A DNA stretch of 34,861 nt from Candidatus Iainarchaeum sp. Its GTDB lineage: Archaea; Iainarchaeota; Iainarchaeia; Iainarchaeales; GCA-2688035. The notes under the pieces were generated by a model that did not search any database, was not told the origin of the DNA, and saw nothing but the letters and a program-made list of their open reading frames with translations. How positions within the stretch are numbered: position 1 is the first letter of the stretch; the number at the start of each line of letters is the position of its first letter. Both the position numbers and the translations under genes were made by a program. Shown piece after piece: positions 7,825 to 15,614 of the stretch. The stretch spans positions 1 to 34,861 of the forward strand of contig JAFGEM010000074.1 in the NCBI GenBank assembly GCA_016931555.1, in the 5' to 3' direction.

Positions 7825-8996
7825 TATTTTTTGCCCCCGATTTTTTTGTATATGTGGACAACTGCTGTTGCTCCGCTTCCTCCAACATTGTGTGTTAATC
7901 CAATGTTCGCGTTTTTCACCTGTCGTTTTTCAGCTGCATTGTTTAATTGCAGGAATGCTTCAACTGCCTGTGCAACTCCTGTCGCGCCGACAGGATGTCC
8001 TTTTCCTTTTAAGCCTCCGCTTGTGTTAATGGGAATTTCTCCGTTCAAACCAGTTTTTCCTGCTTCTGTTGCTTTTCCTCCCTCTCCTTTTTTAAAGAAT
8101 CCGAGGTCTTCTATTGCAAATATTTCTGCTATTGTAAAGCAGTCATGTACTTCTGCAAAGTCTATGTCTTTTGGCTTTAGCTTGGCATGTTCATAAGCCT
8201 GTTTTGCTGCTATTTTCGTTGCAAGCATTTCAGTTAAAGATTTTCTTCCTGTTAATGCGAGTGAGTCTGATGCCTGTGTTGATGCAATTATTTCCACGGG
8301 ATTTTTGCATAGTTTTCTTGCTTTCTTTGTTTCGCATAAGATTACTGCGGCTGCGCCGTCTGTTATTGGCGAGCAATCCAATAGTTTTAATGGAGAGGCA
8401 ACGTATCCTGATTTCATTACATCCTCTATTGAAACTTCCCTGTGGAATTGTGCATTGGGATTTAACAAAGCGTTTTTGTGGTTTTTTACTGCGCATGCAG
8501 CCATTTGCTCTTCAGTTGTTCCGAATTCTTTCATGTGCTTTCGTGCCATTAAAGCATATAATGAGGGAAAGGTTGCTCCGTGAAATAATTCTGTTTCCTG
8601 GTCTCCTGCGCCTCCCAATGCAAATCCTGCCTGTTCTGTTGAAACCTCTGTCATTTTTTCTATGCCTCCAACAGCAACAATGTCATGGGCCCCTGATGCA
8701 ACAGCAAGATATCCCGAGCGCAGGGCTACTCCTCCGGAAGCACAAGCAGCTTCAACTCTTGTTGCGGGAATTGGAGTTACCCCTAACTGGTCTGCAATTA
8801 ATGCTCCAATGTGTTCCTGTCCAATAAACCTGCCAGAAGCCATGCAGCCCCCGTATATTGCCTCGATATCTTTTCCTTCAAGGTTGCATCCTGCAATTGC
8901 CAGTATTCCTGCTTCTGCAATTAATTCTCTAAAGCTTTTTCCCCAGTGCTCTCCAAAAGAGGTTAATCCAACGCCGATTATTGAAACGCTTCTCAC
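7824..8996 (-). CDS. Acetoacetyl-CoA thiolase (acetyl-CoA C-acetyltransferase, archaeal/SCP2 type)
   Basis: Condenses two acetyl-CoA to acetoacetyl-CoA, the first step towards mevalonate. It has 390 aa with the thiolase fold. The nucleophile is Cys85 in EAACASGG. AEVHDCFTIAE, GGLKGKGHPVGATG with its catalytic His, and a C-terminal HNVGGSG are all as in archaeal SCP2-type thiolases, where the last motif replaces the CxG of bacterial enzymes. The start is GTG at 8996, because an in-frame TGA lies directly upstream; an AAGGTGAT site precedes it. The HMG-CoA synthase gene ends 10 nt upstream, and the DUF35 bridge protein is encoded two genes downstream. Confidence 0.94.
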   Translation of the reverse strand: MRSVSIIGVGLTSFGEHWGKSFRELIAEAGILAIAGCNLEGKDIEAIYGGCMASGRFIGQEHIGALIADQLGVTPIPATRVEAACASGGVALRSGYLAVASGAHDIVAVGGIEKMTEVSTEQAGFALGGAGDQETELFHGATFPSLYALMARKHMKEFGTTEEQMAACAVKNHKNALLNPNAQFHREVSIEDVMKSGYVASPLKLLDCSPITDGAAAVILCETKKARKLCKNPVEIIASTQASDSLALTGRKSLTEMLATKIAAKQAYEHAKLKPKDIDFAEVHDCFTIAEIFAIEDLGFFKKGEGGKATEAGKTGLNGEIPINTSGGLKGKGHPVGATGVAQAVEAFLQLNNAAEKRQVKNANIGLTHNVGGSGATAVVHIYKKIGGKK

Positions 8997-9006
8997 TCAT
9001 ATCACC

Positions 9007-10050
9007 TTACATTGTTTTTATTTTTTTCCTGTGTTTTGCATATTCTGTGTAGTCAATGTATTCTTTTTCCTTTATCATTTCAAGCACAGGCACCTTTGCC
9101 CTTTTCTCCCGGATGTTTTCTGTTACTGTTAATGCAAACGCATCGCTTCCTGCTCCGCTTCCATAGCTTGCCATCAAAATTTTTTCCCCCGGCTTTGCAA
9201 TGTCCAGAACACTTCCCAAGCCAACAATGCTACTTCCCGAGTAAGTGTTTCCTATCATTGGAGTCAAAAGCCCCTGCAAAACCCGTTTCTCTTCAATTCC
9301 AAGCATTTTTGCTATTTGTTTTGGAAACTTTCCATTGGGCTGGTGGAATACCGCATAATCAAAGTCGTTTGGATTCATTTTTGTTTTTGCCAGCAATCCC
9401 TTTACTGCTCCGAGAACATGCTTGAAGTAAGCTGGTTCTCCTGTGAACCTTCCCCCATGCTGTGGAAACTCTGCCTGCTGCCTTCTCCAAAAATCCGGTG
9501 TATCAGTAGTATATGAGTAAGTTTCGTCGATTTCTGCAATTATTTCTTCTTGTTTTCCCCCGATTATTATTGCGCCTGCTCCCGAGCCCGCAGTAAATTC
9601 CAATGCGTCATTAGGCCTGCCTTGCGCAGTGTCTGTTCCTATTGCCAAACCATATTCAATCATTCCGCTTTTTACTAGCCCCATGCACATTTGCATGCCC
9701 GCTGTTCCTGCTTTGCACGCAAATTCCAGATCTGCGGCCATGTATTCGGGAGAGGCTTGTATTGCGTCTCCGACAATAGAAGCAGTTGGCTTTACTGCAT
9801 AAGGATGTGATTCGCTGCCGACAAAAATTGCGCCAATTTTCTCTCCGCTAATTCCTGCGGTTTCAAGTGCTTTTCTTGATGCTTCTACTGCGAGTGTGCA
9901 TGCGTCTTCATCAAATGCTCCAACTGCCTTTTCTTTTACTCCTATTGCATTGGAAATTTTTTTGCCGTCTTTTTTCCATACTCTTGCAATTTCCTCTACT
10001 GTAATGCGCCGTAATGGCACGTGCACCCCGTAACCAATAATTCCAACCAT
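9007..10050 (-). CDS. Hydroxymethylglutaryl-CoA synthase (archaeal type)
   Basis: Condenses acetoacetyl-CoA with acetyl-CoA to HMG-CoA. It has 347 aa, the archaeal length. The catalytic residues are visible: Glu80 in VGSESHPYAVKPT, Cys112 in LEFACKAGTAG, and His in AVFHQPNGKFP near residue 235. GNTYSGSSIVGL and YGSGAGSDAF are further family blocks. The frame is open for 9 more codons upstream, but the ATG at 10050 has a perfect AGGAGG site 7 nt upstream and starts at the first strand (MVGIIGYGVHVP). It lies 31 nt after HMG-CoA reductase and 10 nt before thiolase. Confidence 0.95.
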   Translation of the reverse strand: MVGIIGYGVHVPLRRITVEEIARVWKKDGKKISNAIGVKEKAVGAFDEDACTLAVEASRKALETAGISGEKIGAIFVGSESHPYAVKPTASIVGDAIQASPEYMAADLEFACKAGTAGMQMCMGLVKSGMIEYGLAIGTDTAQGRPNDALEFTAGSGAGAIIIGGKQEEIIAEIDETYSYTTDTPDFWRRQQAEFPQHGGRFTGEPAYFKHVLGAVKGLLAKTKMNPNDFDYAVFHQPNGKFPKQIAKMLGIEEKRVLQGLLTPMIGNTYSGSSIVGLGSVLDIAKPGEKILMASYGSGAGSDAFALTVTENIREKRAKVPVLEMIKEKEYIDYTEYAKHRKKIKTM

Positions 10051-10081
10051 GTACTGCCTCCTGAATTTTTTCCGCAAAAAA

Positions 10082-11362
10082 TTAATTTTTTTCTCCTAAA
10101 ATTTCTTTTGCCCTGTCAACCTTTACATTATTTTCGTTAATCATTTTTTCCGCAACATCCTCAATATCTTTTCCCTGTGCCCCTGCAATTACTGCAATGT
10201 TGCGTGCGTGTAATTTCATATGCCCTTTTTGTATGCCTTCTACTGCAAGTGCTCTTATTGCTGCTGCATTATTTGCCAATCCAACGCATGCCATTATTTC
10301 TGCCAGTTCATTTGCTGTTTTTACCCCCAAGATTTTTACGCATGTTTTTGCTATTGGGTGTGTTCTTGTGGCTCCTCCCACTAATCCAATTGCAAGTGGC
10401 AATTCAATTTCTCCAATTAAATCCCCCTTTTCATTCTTGTAATATTTTGTAAGCGGTTTATACTCTCCTTTGTTTTTCCAGCTTGCGTAACAGTGTGCCC
10501 CAGCCTCTATTGCACGGAAATCCTGGCCAGTTGCAATTCCCACTGCATCTATGCCGTTCATTATTCCCTTGTTGTGTGTGCAGGCGCGGAAAACATCTGC
10601 TTCTGCAAATGCGTATGCGTTTAGCATTGCTTCTACAATCTCTTCTCCTCTTATTTTGCCTTTAAAGCTTTCCTCAAGCGCTTTTTTGGAAAACACTGCT
10701 TTTGCTTTTACTGTCCTGTGTATTGCAAGATTTGAAATAATCCTTAAAAAAACTTTTCCCTTTGAAATTTCCTCTAATTTTGGGGCTATTGCTTCGCACA
10801 TTGTGTTTATTGCGTTTGCTCCCATCGCATCTCTCACGTCAACAAGCAGTTGCACTATAACCATTTTTCCCTTTTGGGTTTTCAATTCTTCTGCTTTCAA
10901 TTCTTTTGCTCCGCCTCCAAATTTTTTGAGTGTTTTGTCCATTGAGTTTGCTTTTTCCAGTAACTCTTTTTTTGCCTTTAAAATCTTTTTTTCCGCTCCC
11001 TTTTCCGCGTTAACAATTTGTATTTGCCCAATCATTATTGGCGCGCTTGCTTTTGATTTAAATCCGCCCAGTGCGCGTGCAATTCTTGCTCCGTTGCATG
11101 CCGCTGCAACTACGCTCGGCTCTTCAATTGCCATTGGAATTAAGATGTCTTTCCCGTTTACAACAAAATTTGTTGCTATTCCTATGGGCAGCTGCTGCAC
11201 TCCTATAACATTTTCTATCATTCTGTTTGCCTGTTCAAAGTCGAGTGCTGCAAATTTTTTCAATTGCGCTGTTTCCTCTTCTGTTAACTGCCCTGCTTCT
11301 TTTATTATGGCAATTCTTTCTTCAAGGCTTTTCTTGTAAAAACCGCTTACACTGGAGTCCAT
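10082..11362 (-). CDS. mvaA: HMG-CoA reductase, class II (bacterial type)
   Basis: Reduces HMG-CoA to mevalonate. The 426-aa protein matches class II reductases (Pseudomonas mevalonii type), not the class I enzyme of most archaea. Its N-terminal part carries MIENVIGVQQLPIGIATNF near residue 48 and the catalytic-Glu block EEPSVVAAA at 80-88. Later come NKGIMNGIDAVGIATGQD (catalytic Lys and Asp) and GHMKLHARNIA (catalytic His). Class II enzymes occur in bacteria and in a few archaea such as Archaeoglobus, usually read as transfer from bacteria. The ATG at 11362, with AGGTG 6 nt upstream, is preferred over a GTG at 11371. Only one base separates it from the upstream flavoprotein stop. Confidence 0.94.
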   Translation of the reverse strand: MDSSVSGFYKKSLEERIAIIKEAGQLTEEETAQLKKFAALDFEQANRMIENVIGVQQLPIGIATNFVVNGKDILIPMAIEEPSVVAAACNGARIARALGGFKSKASAPIMIGQIQIVNAEKGAEKKILKAKKELLEKANSMDKTLKKFGGGAKELKAEELKTQKGKMVIVQLLVDVRDAMGANAINTMCEAIAPKLEEISKGKVFLRIISNLAIHRTVKAKAVFSKKALEESFKGKIRGEEIVEAMLNAYAFAEADVFRACTHNKGIMNGIDAVGIATGQDFRAIEAGAHCYASWKNKGEYKPLTKYYKNEKGDLIGEIELPLAIGLVGGATRTHPIAKTCVKILGVKTANELAEIMACVGLANNAAAIRALAVEGIQKGHMKLHARNIAVIAGAQGKDIEDVAEKMINENNVKVDRAKEILGEKN

Positions 11363-11363
11363 A

Positions 11364-12707
11364 TTATGCACCTAATAAAACGTCAAAAGGATTTAAGGTT
11401 GCTTCGGCTTTTTTTTGTTTTCCTTCTTTCAAAAATTTTTGGATTTCTTTTACTGCGTTTTTTGCTGATTGTATTGCGTGCACTATTGTTTTGTTTTTGC
11501 TTATTGCGTCGCCTGCAATGAACACTCCCGGCAATTCTGTTTCGTTGATTTCCTCTTTCAATGGTTTTCCCTGCATTATGCTTCCCTTGAACACGCTTTC
11601 GTCGAACTCCTGTCCTATTGCAAGAACAGCCAAATCTGCGTTTAACGCAATTTTTTCTTTTGTTGGAACAAATTCCTCTTTTTTGATTTCCAGTTTTTCG
11701 AATTTTATTTTTTCAAGATTTTGCTTTCCAATGAATGCAGTCGGCTGTAAGAGATATTCGAATTTTATTCCCTCTTCGAGCGCTTCCAAATATTCTTTTT
11801 TTCTGCAGGGCATGAATTCAAGGTTTTTTCTGTATGCAATAACAACACCATAGCCGTATCTGAGTGCTGTTCGCGCGCAGTCCATTGCAGTGTCCCCCCC
11901 GCCTATTACAACGCACTTTTTTCCCTCGCCATTCAGCCTGTTTCCGTTTCCGTGGGAATATTTTTTGAGGAATTCCTGCCAGCTGATTATTCCTGTGAGT
12001 TTGCTGCCCTTTACCTCGATTTTTTTTGAAGAGCTTTCGCCTGTTGCAATTACTACTGCGTCAAAATTTTGGAGTACTTCTCCTATTGTCTGATTTTCTC
12101 CTACTTTAAAGTTTTTTTTCATTTCTATGCCCTGCTCTTGCATCTGTTTTACCTGTTCCTCAGTAACTTTTTTTGGAATTCTGTAGCCTGGTATTGCGTT
12201 CACTGCAAGCCCGCCAAAATTGTCTTGCATTTCCATTATTGTTGGATTTACCCCCTTTTTCTTTAATTCCAGTGCTGCTGCCATTCCTGCTGGCCCAGAG
12301 CCTATTATTGCAACCTTTTTTTTGCCAGTGTCTCCATTGATTTTTTTCTGTTCGGAGTTTTCCACTGCAAATCTTTCGAGTGCGCGTATTGATATTGGTT
12401 CGCCTGTTTTGCCGAGAATGCATTTTGCTTCGCACTGGGCTTCTGCATTGCATCCTCTGCTTGTAAAGCAGGGCAGCGGGTTTTCTAGTAGAATAGTGTT
12501 CAATGCCCCTTGCATGTTTCCTTCGCGTATTTTTTGTATGAATTCCTTGCAGTTTACTCCTGCTGGGCATCCTTTAATGCATTCAGGGTTAACACACTGC
12601 AGGCACCTGTTTGCTTCTTCCATAGCCTGCTCTTTAGTAAAGCATTTCTCGATTTCTTCAAAGCTCTTAATGCGTTCTTTTGGCTCTAAAACATGCATTT
12701 TTCTCAA
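11364..12707 (-). CDS. GltD/NfnB-like NAD(P)-dependent flavoprotein oxidoreductase
   Basis: First gene of the mevalonate operon. The 447-aa protein resembles the small subunit of glutamate synthase and related NAD(P)H-ferredoxin oxidoreductases. It has an N-terminal cysteine-rich Fe-S region (CLQCVNPECIKGCPAGVNC near residue 35 and CNAEAQCEAKC near 90). The FAD-binding GSGPAGMAAA lies near 137, the NAD(P)-binding GGGDTAMDCA near 270, and the C-terminal GVFIAGDAI completes the FAD site. No glutamate synthase large subunit or NfnA partner is nearby. It may supply reduced flavin or reductant for HMG-CoA reductase, UbiX or the FMN-dependent isomerase (inference). The start is probably TTG at 12707, with GGTGA 6 nt upstream; an ATG at 12698 is the alternative. 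Confidence 0.9.
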   Translation of the reverse strand: MRKMHVLEPKERIKSFEEIEKCFTKEQAMEEANRCLQCVNPECIKGCPAGVNCKEFIQKIREGNMQGALNTILLENPLPCFTSRGCNAEAQCEAKCILGKTGEPISIRALERFAVENSEQKKINGDTGKKKVAIIGSGPAGMAAALELKKKGVNPTIMEMQDNFGGLAVNAIPGYRIPKKVTEEQVKQMQEQGIEMKKNFKVGENQTIGEVLQNFDAVVIATGESSSKKIEVKGSKLTGIISWQEFLKKYSHGNGNRLNGEGKKCVVIGGGDTAMDCARTALRYGYGVVIAYRKNLEFMPCRKKEYLEALEEGIKFEYLLQPTAFIGKQNLEKIKFEKLEIKKEEFVPTKEKIALNADLAVLAIGQEFDESVFKGSIMQGKPLKEEINETELPGVFIAGDAISKNKTIVHAIQSAKNAVKEIQKFLKEGKQKKAEATLNPFDVLLGA

Positions 12708-12744
12708 ATCGCTTCACCAAACCAAAAAATAAAAGGGGTTTTTT

Positions 12745-12758
12745 GTTAGAATTCTAAC
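12745..12758. promoter_or_regulatory. 14-bp perfect palindrome, candidate operator of the mevalonate operon
   Basis: GTTAGAATTCTAAC is a perfect 14-bp palindrome. It lies between the candidate TATA box and the expected transcription start of the mevalonate operon, where a bound dimeric repressor would block initiation. That it is an operator is inference; no regulator is identified. Confidence 0.45.
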
Positions 12759-12768
12759 TTATAATTGT
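12759..12768 (-). promoter_or_regulatory. Candidate TATA box of the mevalonate operon
   Basis: On the minus strand the sequence reads ACAATTATAA. A TATA box here predicts a transcript start near 12735, about 28 nt before the TTG start at 12707, leaving room for the GGTGA ribosome site. Confidence 0.45.
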
Positions 12769-12834
12769 TGTTTCAACCCAAATAAAAAGCTTTGGTTATT
12801 GCCAAAATAAAAATCGTCAATTAACGTATTAATT

Positions 12835-13188
12835 TTATTCTACTGCTATGCTTTTCTTTTCAATGTATTCTTTTTTGACTTGCCTGCTTTGGGCGTGGGT
12901 TTCTACTGTTTTTATTAGCACTGTTTCCTCTGTTCCTGGCTGCGCATTTTTCGGCCATATTTGAAAGTAAAAGCATTTCCTTTCCCCCGGCTTTAGAACT
13001 GGCAGGCGCTTTAAATCGCTTGTTTTGTAGCCTACCCTGTCCAAGCTCAGACGGCTGCTTGTCTTGACCTCTAATGTTGCAAATTTGTCCTCTTTGCCTC
13101 TGTTTGCAATATCTACTCTTAATTCCACTGGCTCTCTTCTTGCAAGCACAAGCCTGTAGGGTGCAAAACTTGCATCAATATCAATCAT
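12835..13188 (-). CDS. Hypothetical protein, possible Ig-like beta-sandwich
   Basis: A 117-aa protein that I cannot assign. The pattern of alternating hydrophobic strands (YRLVLARREPVELRVDIANRG near residue 11, FATLEVKTS, FYFQIWPKNAQPG near 74) resembles Ig-like or CARDB-type beta-sandwich domains found in archaeal proteins. No signal peptide or membrane segment is visible, so it is probably cytoplasmic. The ATG has a GGGATGG site just upstream. It is followed by about 120 nt of non-coding sequence carrying the mevalonate operon promoter. Confidence 0.7.
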   Translation of the reverse strand: MIDIDASFAPYRLVLARREPVELRVDIANRGKEDKFATLEVKTSSRLSLDRVGYKTSDLKRLPVLKPGERKCFYFQIWPKNAQPGTEETVLIKTVETHAQSRQVKKEYIEKKSIAVE

Positions 13189-13338
13189 GCCATCCCAATA
13201 TATACTGCATTGATTGTGCTTAAAAATCCTGCGTTTGAATTAGTCTTTAAAAAACTTTTTTTCCGCTGTTATCTGTCTTGCGTTTGGTTTTATCTTTATT
13301 TTTTTTCCGTGCCCTTTTTTGCGCTGACCTCTAGTGCC

Positions 13339-13671
13339 CTATGCTTTTCTTTTTCTTCCGCGCCTTTCAATATACCAGTGCGTTGTTTCGGGGCTTTCCA
13401 AATCCGGGCGCCGCACATTCAATGGCTTTCCTTTTGGCGGTTTTTTGAGAGGCCCTTCTGCCCCAATGTATTCTGCGCCTTCAACCTGCTTTTTTGTTCC
13501 AAAAGCATTAGGAAAAACCCTTGTAAGGTGCCCTTGTGAAGCCCAGTCTTTTCCTGTTTCCCTGCCTCTTCTCACGCGCTCCTGAAAAAGATTAAAATTC
13601 TCTCTCCTCTTTTCTGCGCCTTCTCTTTTTATTGGGCTGTGCTTTTTCCTTGGCATTGCTCTCGTGGGCAT
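13339..13671 (-). CDS. Hypothetical small basic protein
   Basis: Not recognised. The product is about 110 aa, strongly basic at both ends (MPTRAMPRKKHS at the start, a tail of RRGRKRKA), with a central Gly- and Pro-rich stretch (GAEGPLKKPPKGKPL) that looks poorly ordered. The ATG at 13671 lies about 25-30 nt from an AT-rich TATA-like element (AATAAATAACG on the minus strand near 13693-13704), which would give a leaderless message. ATGs at 13686 and 13656 are alternatives. The 150 nt downstream, to the next minus-strand gene, hold no convincing gene. Confidence 0.55.
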   Translation of the reverse strand: MPTRAMPRKKHSPIKREGAEKRRENFNLFQERVRRGRETGKDWASQGHLTRVFPNAFGTKKQVEGAEYIGAEGPLKKPPKGKPLNVRRPDLESPETTHWYIERRGRKRKA

Positions 13672-13730
13672 GTAATGAAAATGCACTTTGCGTTATTTAT
13701 TGCTTTGCCTGTGTTTGCATGCCCGAAACC

Positions 13731-13740
13731 CTTAAATACC
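13731..13740 (+). promoter_or_regulatory. TATA box of the winged-helix gene
   Basis: CTTAAATACC matches the archaeal TATA consensus. It lies 35 nt upstream of the TTG start (13775), and the AAGGA ribosome site falls between them. Confidence 0.5.
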
Positions 13741-13774
13741 ACTTAGAGAATAATCTTTTAGAAAAGGAAAAAGA

Positions 13775-14272
13775 TTGTTTCCGAGTGTTGTTATGGGGGA
13801 TGCGGAATTTCCAGAATCAGGCTTAGTAAGAAAGAGCTATGTGATTAGGCAGATGGATTTGCCTCCAAGTGTAAAGCTTACAAAGCGCTCTTTGCTGAGA
13901 TGGTTTGCCCTCTCATTCGGCCTTATAAGCAGTGGAGAATCGCGCAGTACTGTTCTTCTAGTGCTTGAGGCTCTCTTTACACTGCTCCTCACCTCAAAAA
14001 AGAATCCATCTACAATTGAAATCCAGTCTTTTATTAAGGAGAAGTTTCAGAAAAAGATTTCGGAGAAATTGATTCGCTATCATTTAAACCGCCTTATTGA
14101 TTCGGGCTTGCTTGTAAGGAGAAAGGCGCGCTATTATTTGAACAACAATCCTTATGCCGAGCCTGATAATTTGCATGAGTCATTCAACCATTGGATTAAG
14201 CAGCCTGTTAACAACAGCATGAATGACATCAGCGAGGTTTTAATGAAGCTAACCGATGCTTACAGGAAATAG
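13775..14272 (+). CDS. Winged helix-turn-helix DNA-binding protein
   Basis: A 165-aa protein whose centre reads as a winged helix: a helix around STIEIQSFIKEKF (residues 80-92), a recognition-helix region EKLIRYHLNRLIDSG (97-111), and a wing LLVRRKARYYLNN. The N-terminal part has a conserved-looking LPPSVKLTKRSLLRWFALSFGLISS block. No ligand or enzymatic domain is seen. It is likely a transcription regulator or chromatin-associated factor; the target is unknown. I start at TTG 13775, which has AAGGA 8 nt upstream; an ATG at 13793 without such a site is the alternative. It converges with the next gene, 3 nt away. Confidence 0.8.
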   Translation: MFPSVVMGDAEFPESGLVRKSYVIRQMDLPPSVKLTKRSLLRWFALSFGLISSGESRSTVLLVLEALFTLLLTSKKNPSTIEIQSFIKEKFQKKISEKLIRYHLNRLIDSGLLVRRKARYYLNNNPYAEPDNLHESFNHWIKQPVNNSMNDISEVLMKLTDAYRK

Positions 14273-14275
14273 CTT

Positions 14276-14719
14276 TTATTTTGGGTGTTTGCCTACCATG
14301 CTTTCATTCAATATGAAGAGTGAGTTTTGAATGTTCCGCCCTATTTTTTCTAGCGCAGCGAGGTTTTCATCGAGTGTTTTTGCCCAAAAGTCATTTGGGT
14401 TTTTAATTTTTTTTCCAGCACTCTGAACTTTTCCAAGCAGCTTTGCGTAAGCCCTGAACTGTTTTTCTATGTCTTTTATTTCTGATTTCATTCCAAGTTT
14501 TTTTGCCTTTTCAAATGTGTTTTTTTTTCTTTCAAGAAAAACTTTTTGCATTCTTTGCCTTCTTTCAATAAGCGCAGTGTATTCTTGCACTGTTTGGGGT
14601 TTTCTCTCAAGCCTTGGCTTTGAGGGCATGAGTGAGCTGCAGCCTGCTGCACTCGCTAGTGCGGTGCCCGCACCTATTTTTAATAAGCGCCTTCTTGTGG
14701 TTTTCACGGGCTTTCTCAT
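14276..14719 (-). CDS. Predicted Tat-exported lipoprotein, helical
   Basis: A 147-aa protein with a twin-arginine signal (TTRRRLLKIGAG at residues 7-18) and a lipobox-like ALASAAGC with Cys27, suggesting export through Tat and lipid anchoring on the outer face of the membrane. The mature part is helical and charged (TVQEYTALIERRQRMQKVFLERKK), probably coiled coil. Function unknown. It starts 54 nt from the divergent deacylase gene. Confidence 0.75.
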   Translation of the reverse strand: MRKPVKTTRRRLLKIGAGTALASAAGCSSLMPSKPRLERKPQTVQEYTALIERRQRMQKVFLERKKNTFEKAKKLGMKSEIKDIEKQFRAYAKLLGKVQSAGKKIKNPNDFWAKTLDENLAALEKIGRNIQNSLFILNESMVGKHPK

Positions 14720-14773
14720 CTTTTATTTTTTGGATGCTACTTTTTTAATCACTTCCGCGTTAATTTTTGTGTC

Positions 14774-15577
14774 ATGAAATTCACTATTGTTGTTTCAAAA
14801 AAGGACATTGCTGGGATGCATTTCAAAAAAATTTTTTTGGATAATTTTGGTTTCAGGGAAACAGACAGGGTTTATGATTCCAATCCTGTTTACAAATTTG
14901 ACAAGTTTGAATTGCTTACAATTAACGAGGACCAGGTTTATGCGGATTATTTGAATGCCTATCCCGCTGACTTTTTTATATTTGCTTCAAAGCATGAGAG
15001 CAAATCCCAAAAGCCCACGCTTACTGCTCATGCAATTGGAAATTTTGGAAAGCCTGAGTTAGGGGGCAGGGAAAAGTTTTTGTCTCCTGCAAGCGCGTAT
15101 CTTGCGCGCAATTATCTCCGCTCTTTGCGCTCTTACCAGAATCGCCTTGCAGATTTTTATGTTGCCCTCGAAGCCACTCACCACGGCCCTTTTCTTGACA
15201 AGCCTGCTATTTTCATTGAATTAGGCTCGAGTGAGGCGCATTGGAATAATAGTGCTGCTGCGGAGGCTGTTGTTGAGACAATTTTTAACAGCACTTCTTT
15301 TGCTGCGAGTGTTGAAGCCTGTATTGGAATTGGGGGCCCGCATTACTGCCCGCTTTTCACTGACATGGTTTTGCATGAGGATTTTGCCTTTGGGCATGTT
15401 GCGCCAGAATATGCTTTGAATGAATTTGATGAAAAGATGCTGCAGCAGATGCTTGACCAGACAATTGAGAATGTGAAAACAATTTATGTAAACAAAAAAG
15501 GTTTGGGGAAATCAAAGCAGAAGAACAGGATAAAGGAAATTCTTACAAACCAAAAAATTGACGTGGAATATGTTTAG
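14774..15577 (+). CDS. dtdA: D-aminoacyl-tRNA deacylase, archaeal DTD2 type
   Basis: Removes D-amino acids wrongly attached to tRNA. The 267-aa length and the ordered motifs fit the archaeal/plant DTD2 (DtdA) family: DFFIFASKHESKSQKPTLTAH near residue 67, HAIGNFG, ALEATHHGP near 137, IELGSSEAHW near 154 and GIGGPHYCP near 195. The His-rich motifs are the putative metal or catalytic site. It stands alone as a plus-strand gene and converges with the prenyl synthase gene. Confidence 0.95.
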   Translation: MKFTIVVSKKDIAGMHFKKIFLDNFGFRETDRVYDSNPVYKFDKFELLTINEDQVYADYLNAYPADFFIFASKHESKSQKPTLTAHAIGNFGKPELGGREKFLSPASAYLARNYLRSLRSYQNRLADFYVALEATHHGPFLDKPAIFIELGSSEAHWNNSAAAEAVVETIFNSTSFAASVEACIGIGGPHYCPLFTDMVLHEDFAFGHVAPEYALNEFDEKMLQQMLDQTIENVKTIYVNKKGLGKSKQKNRIKEILTNQKIDVEYV

Positions 15578-15614
15578 CTGTGCCACGCATTTGCTTGCTG
15601 TTTTCTTGCGGGCG

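Noticed and set aside
10551..11339. 262-codon plus-strand frame inside HMG-CoA reductase
   Set aside because: The reductase is conserved over its full length here; the plus-strand product is a Phe/Ser/Ala-rich shadow with no motif.
12716..12834. Riboswitch or structured leader ahead of the mevalonate operon
   Set aside because: Apart from the 14-bp palindrome, which would be upstream of the predicted transcript start, no stem-rich structure is visible.
13210..13539. Plus-strand 109-codon frame across the gap at 13.2-13.3 kb
   Set aside because: Phe- and Cys-rich shadow overlapping the small minus-strand gene; no promoter or ribosome site.
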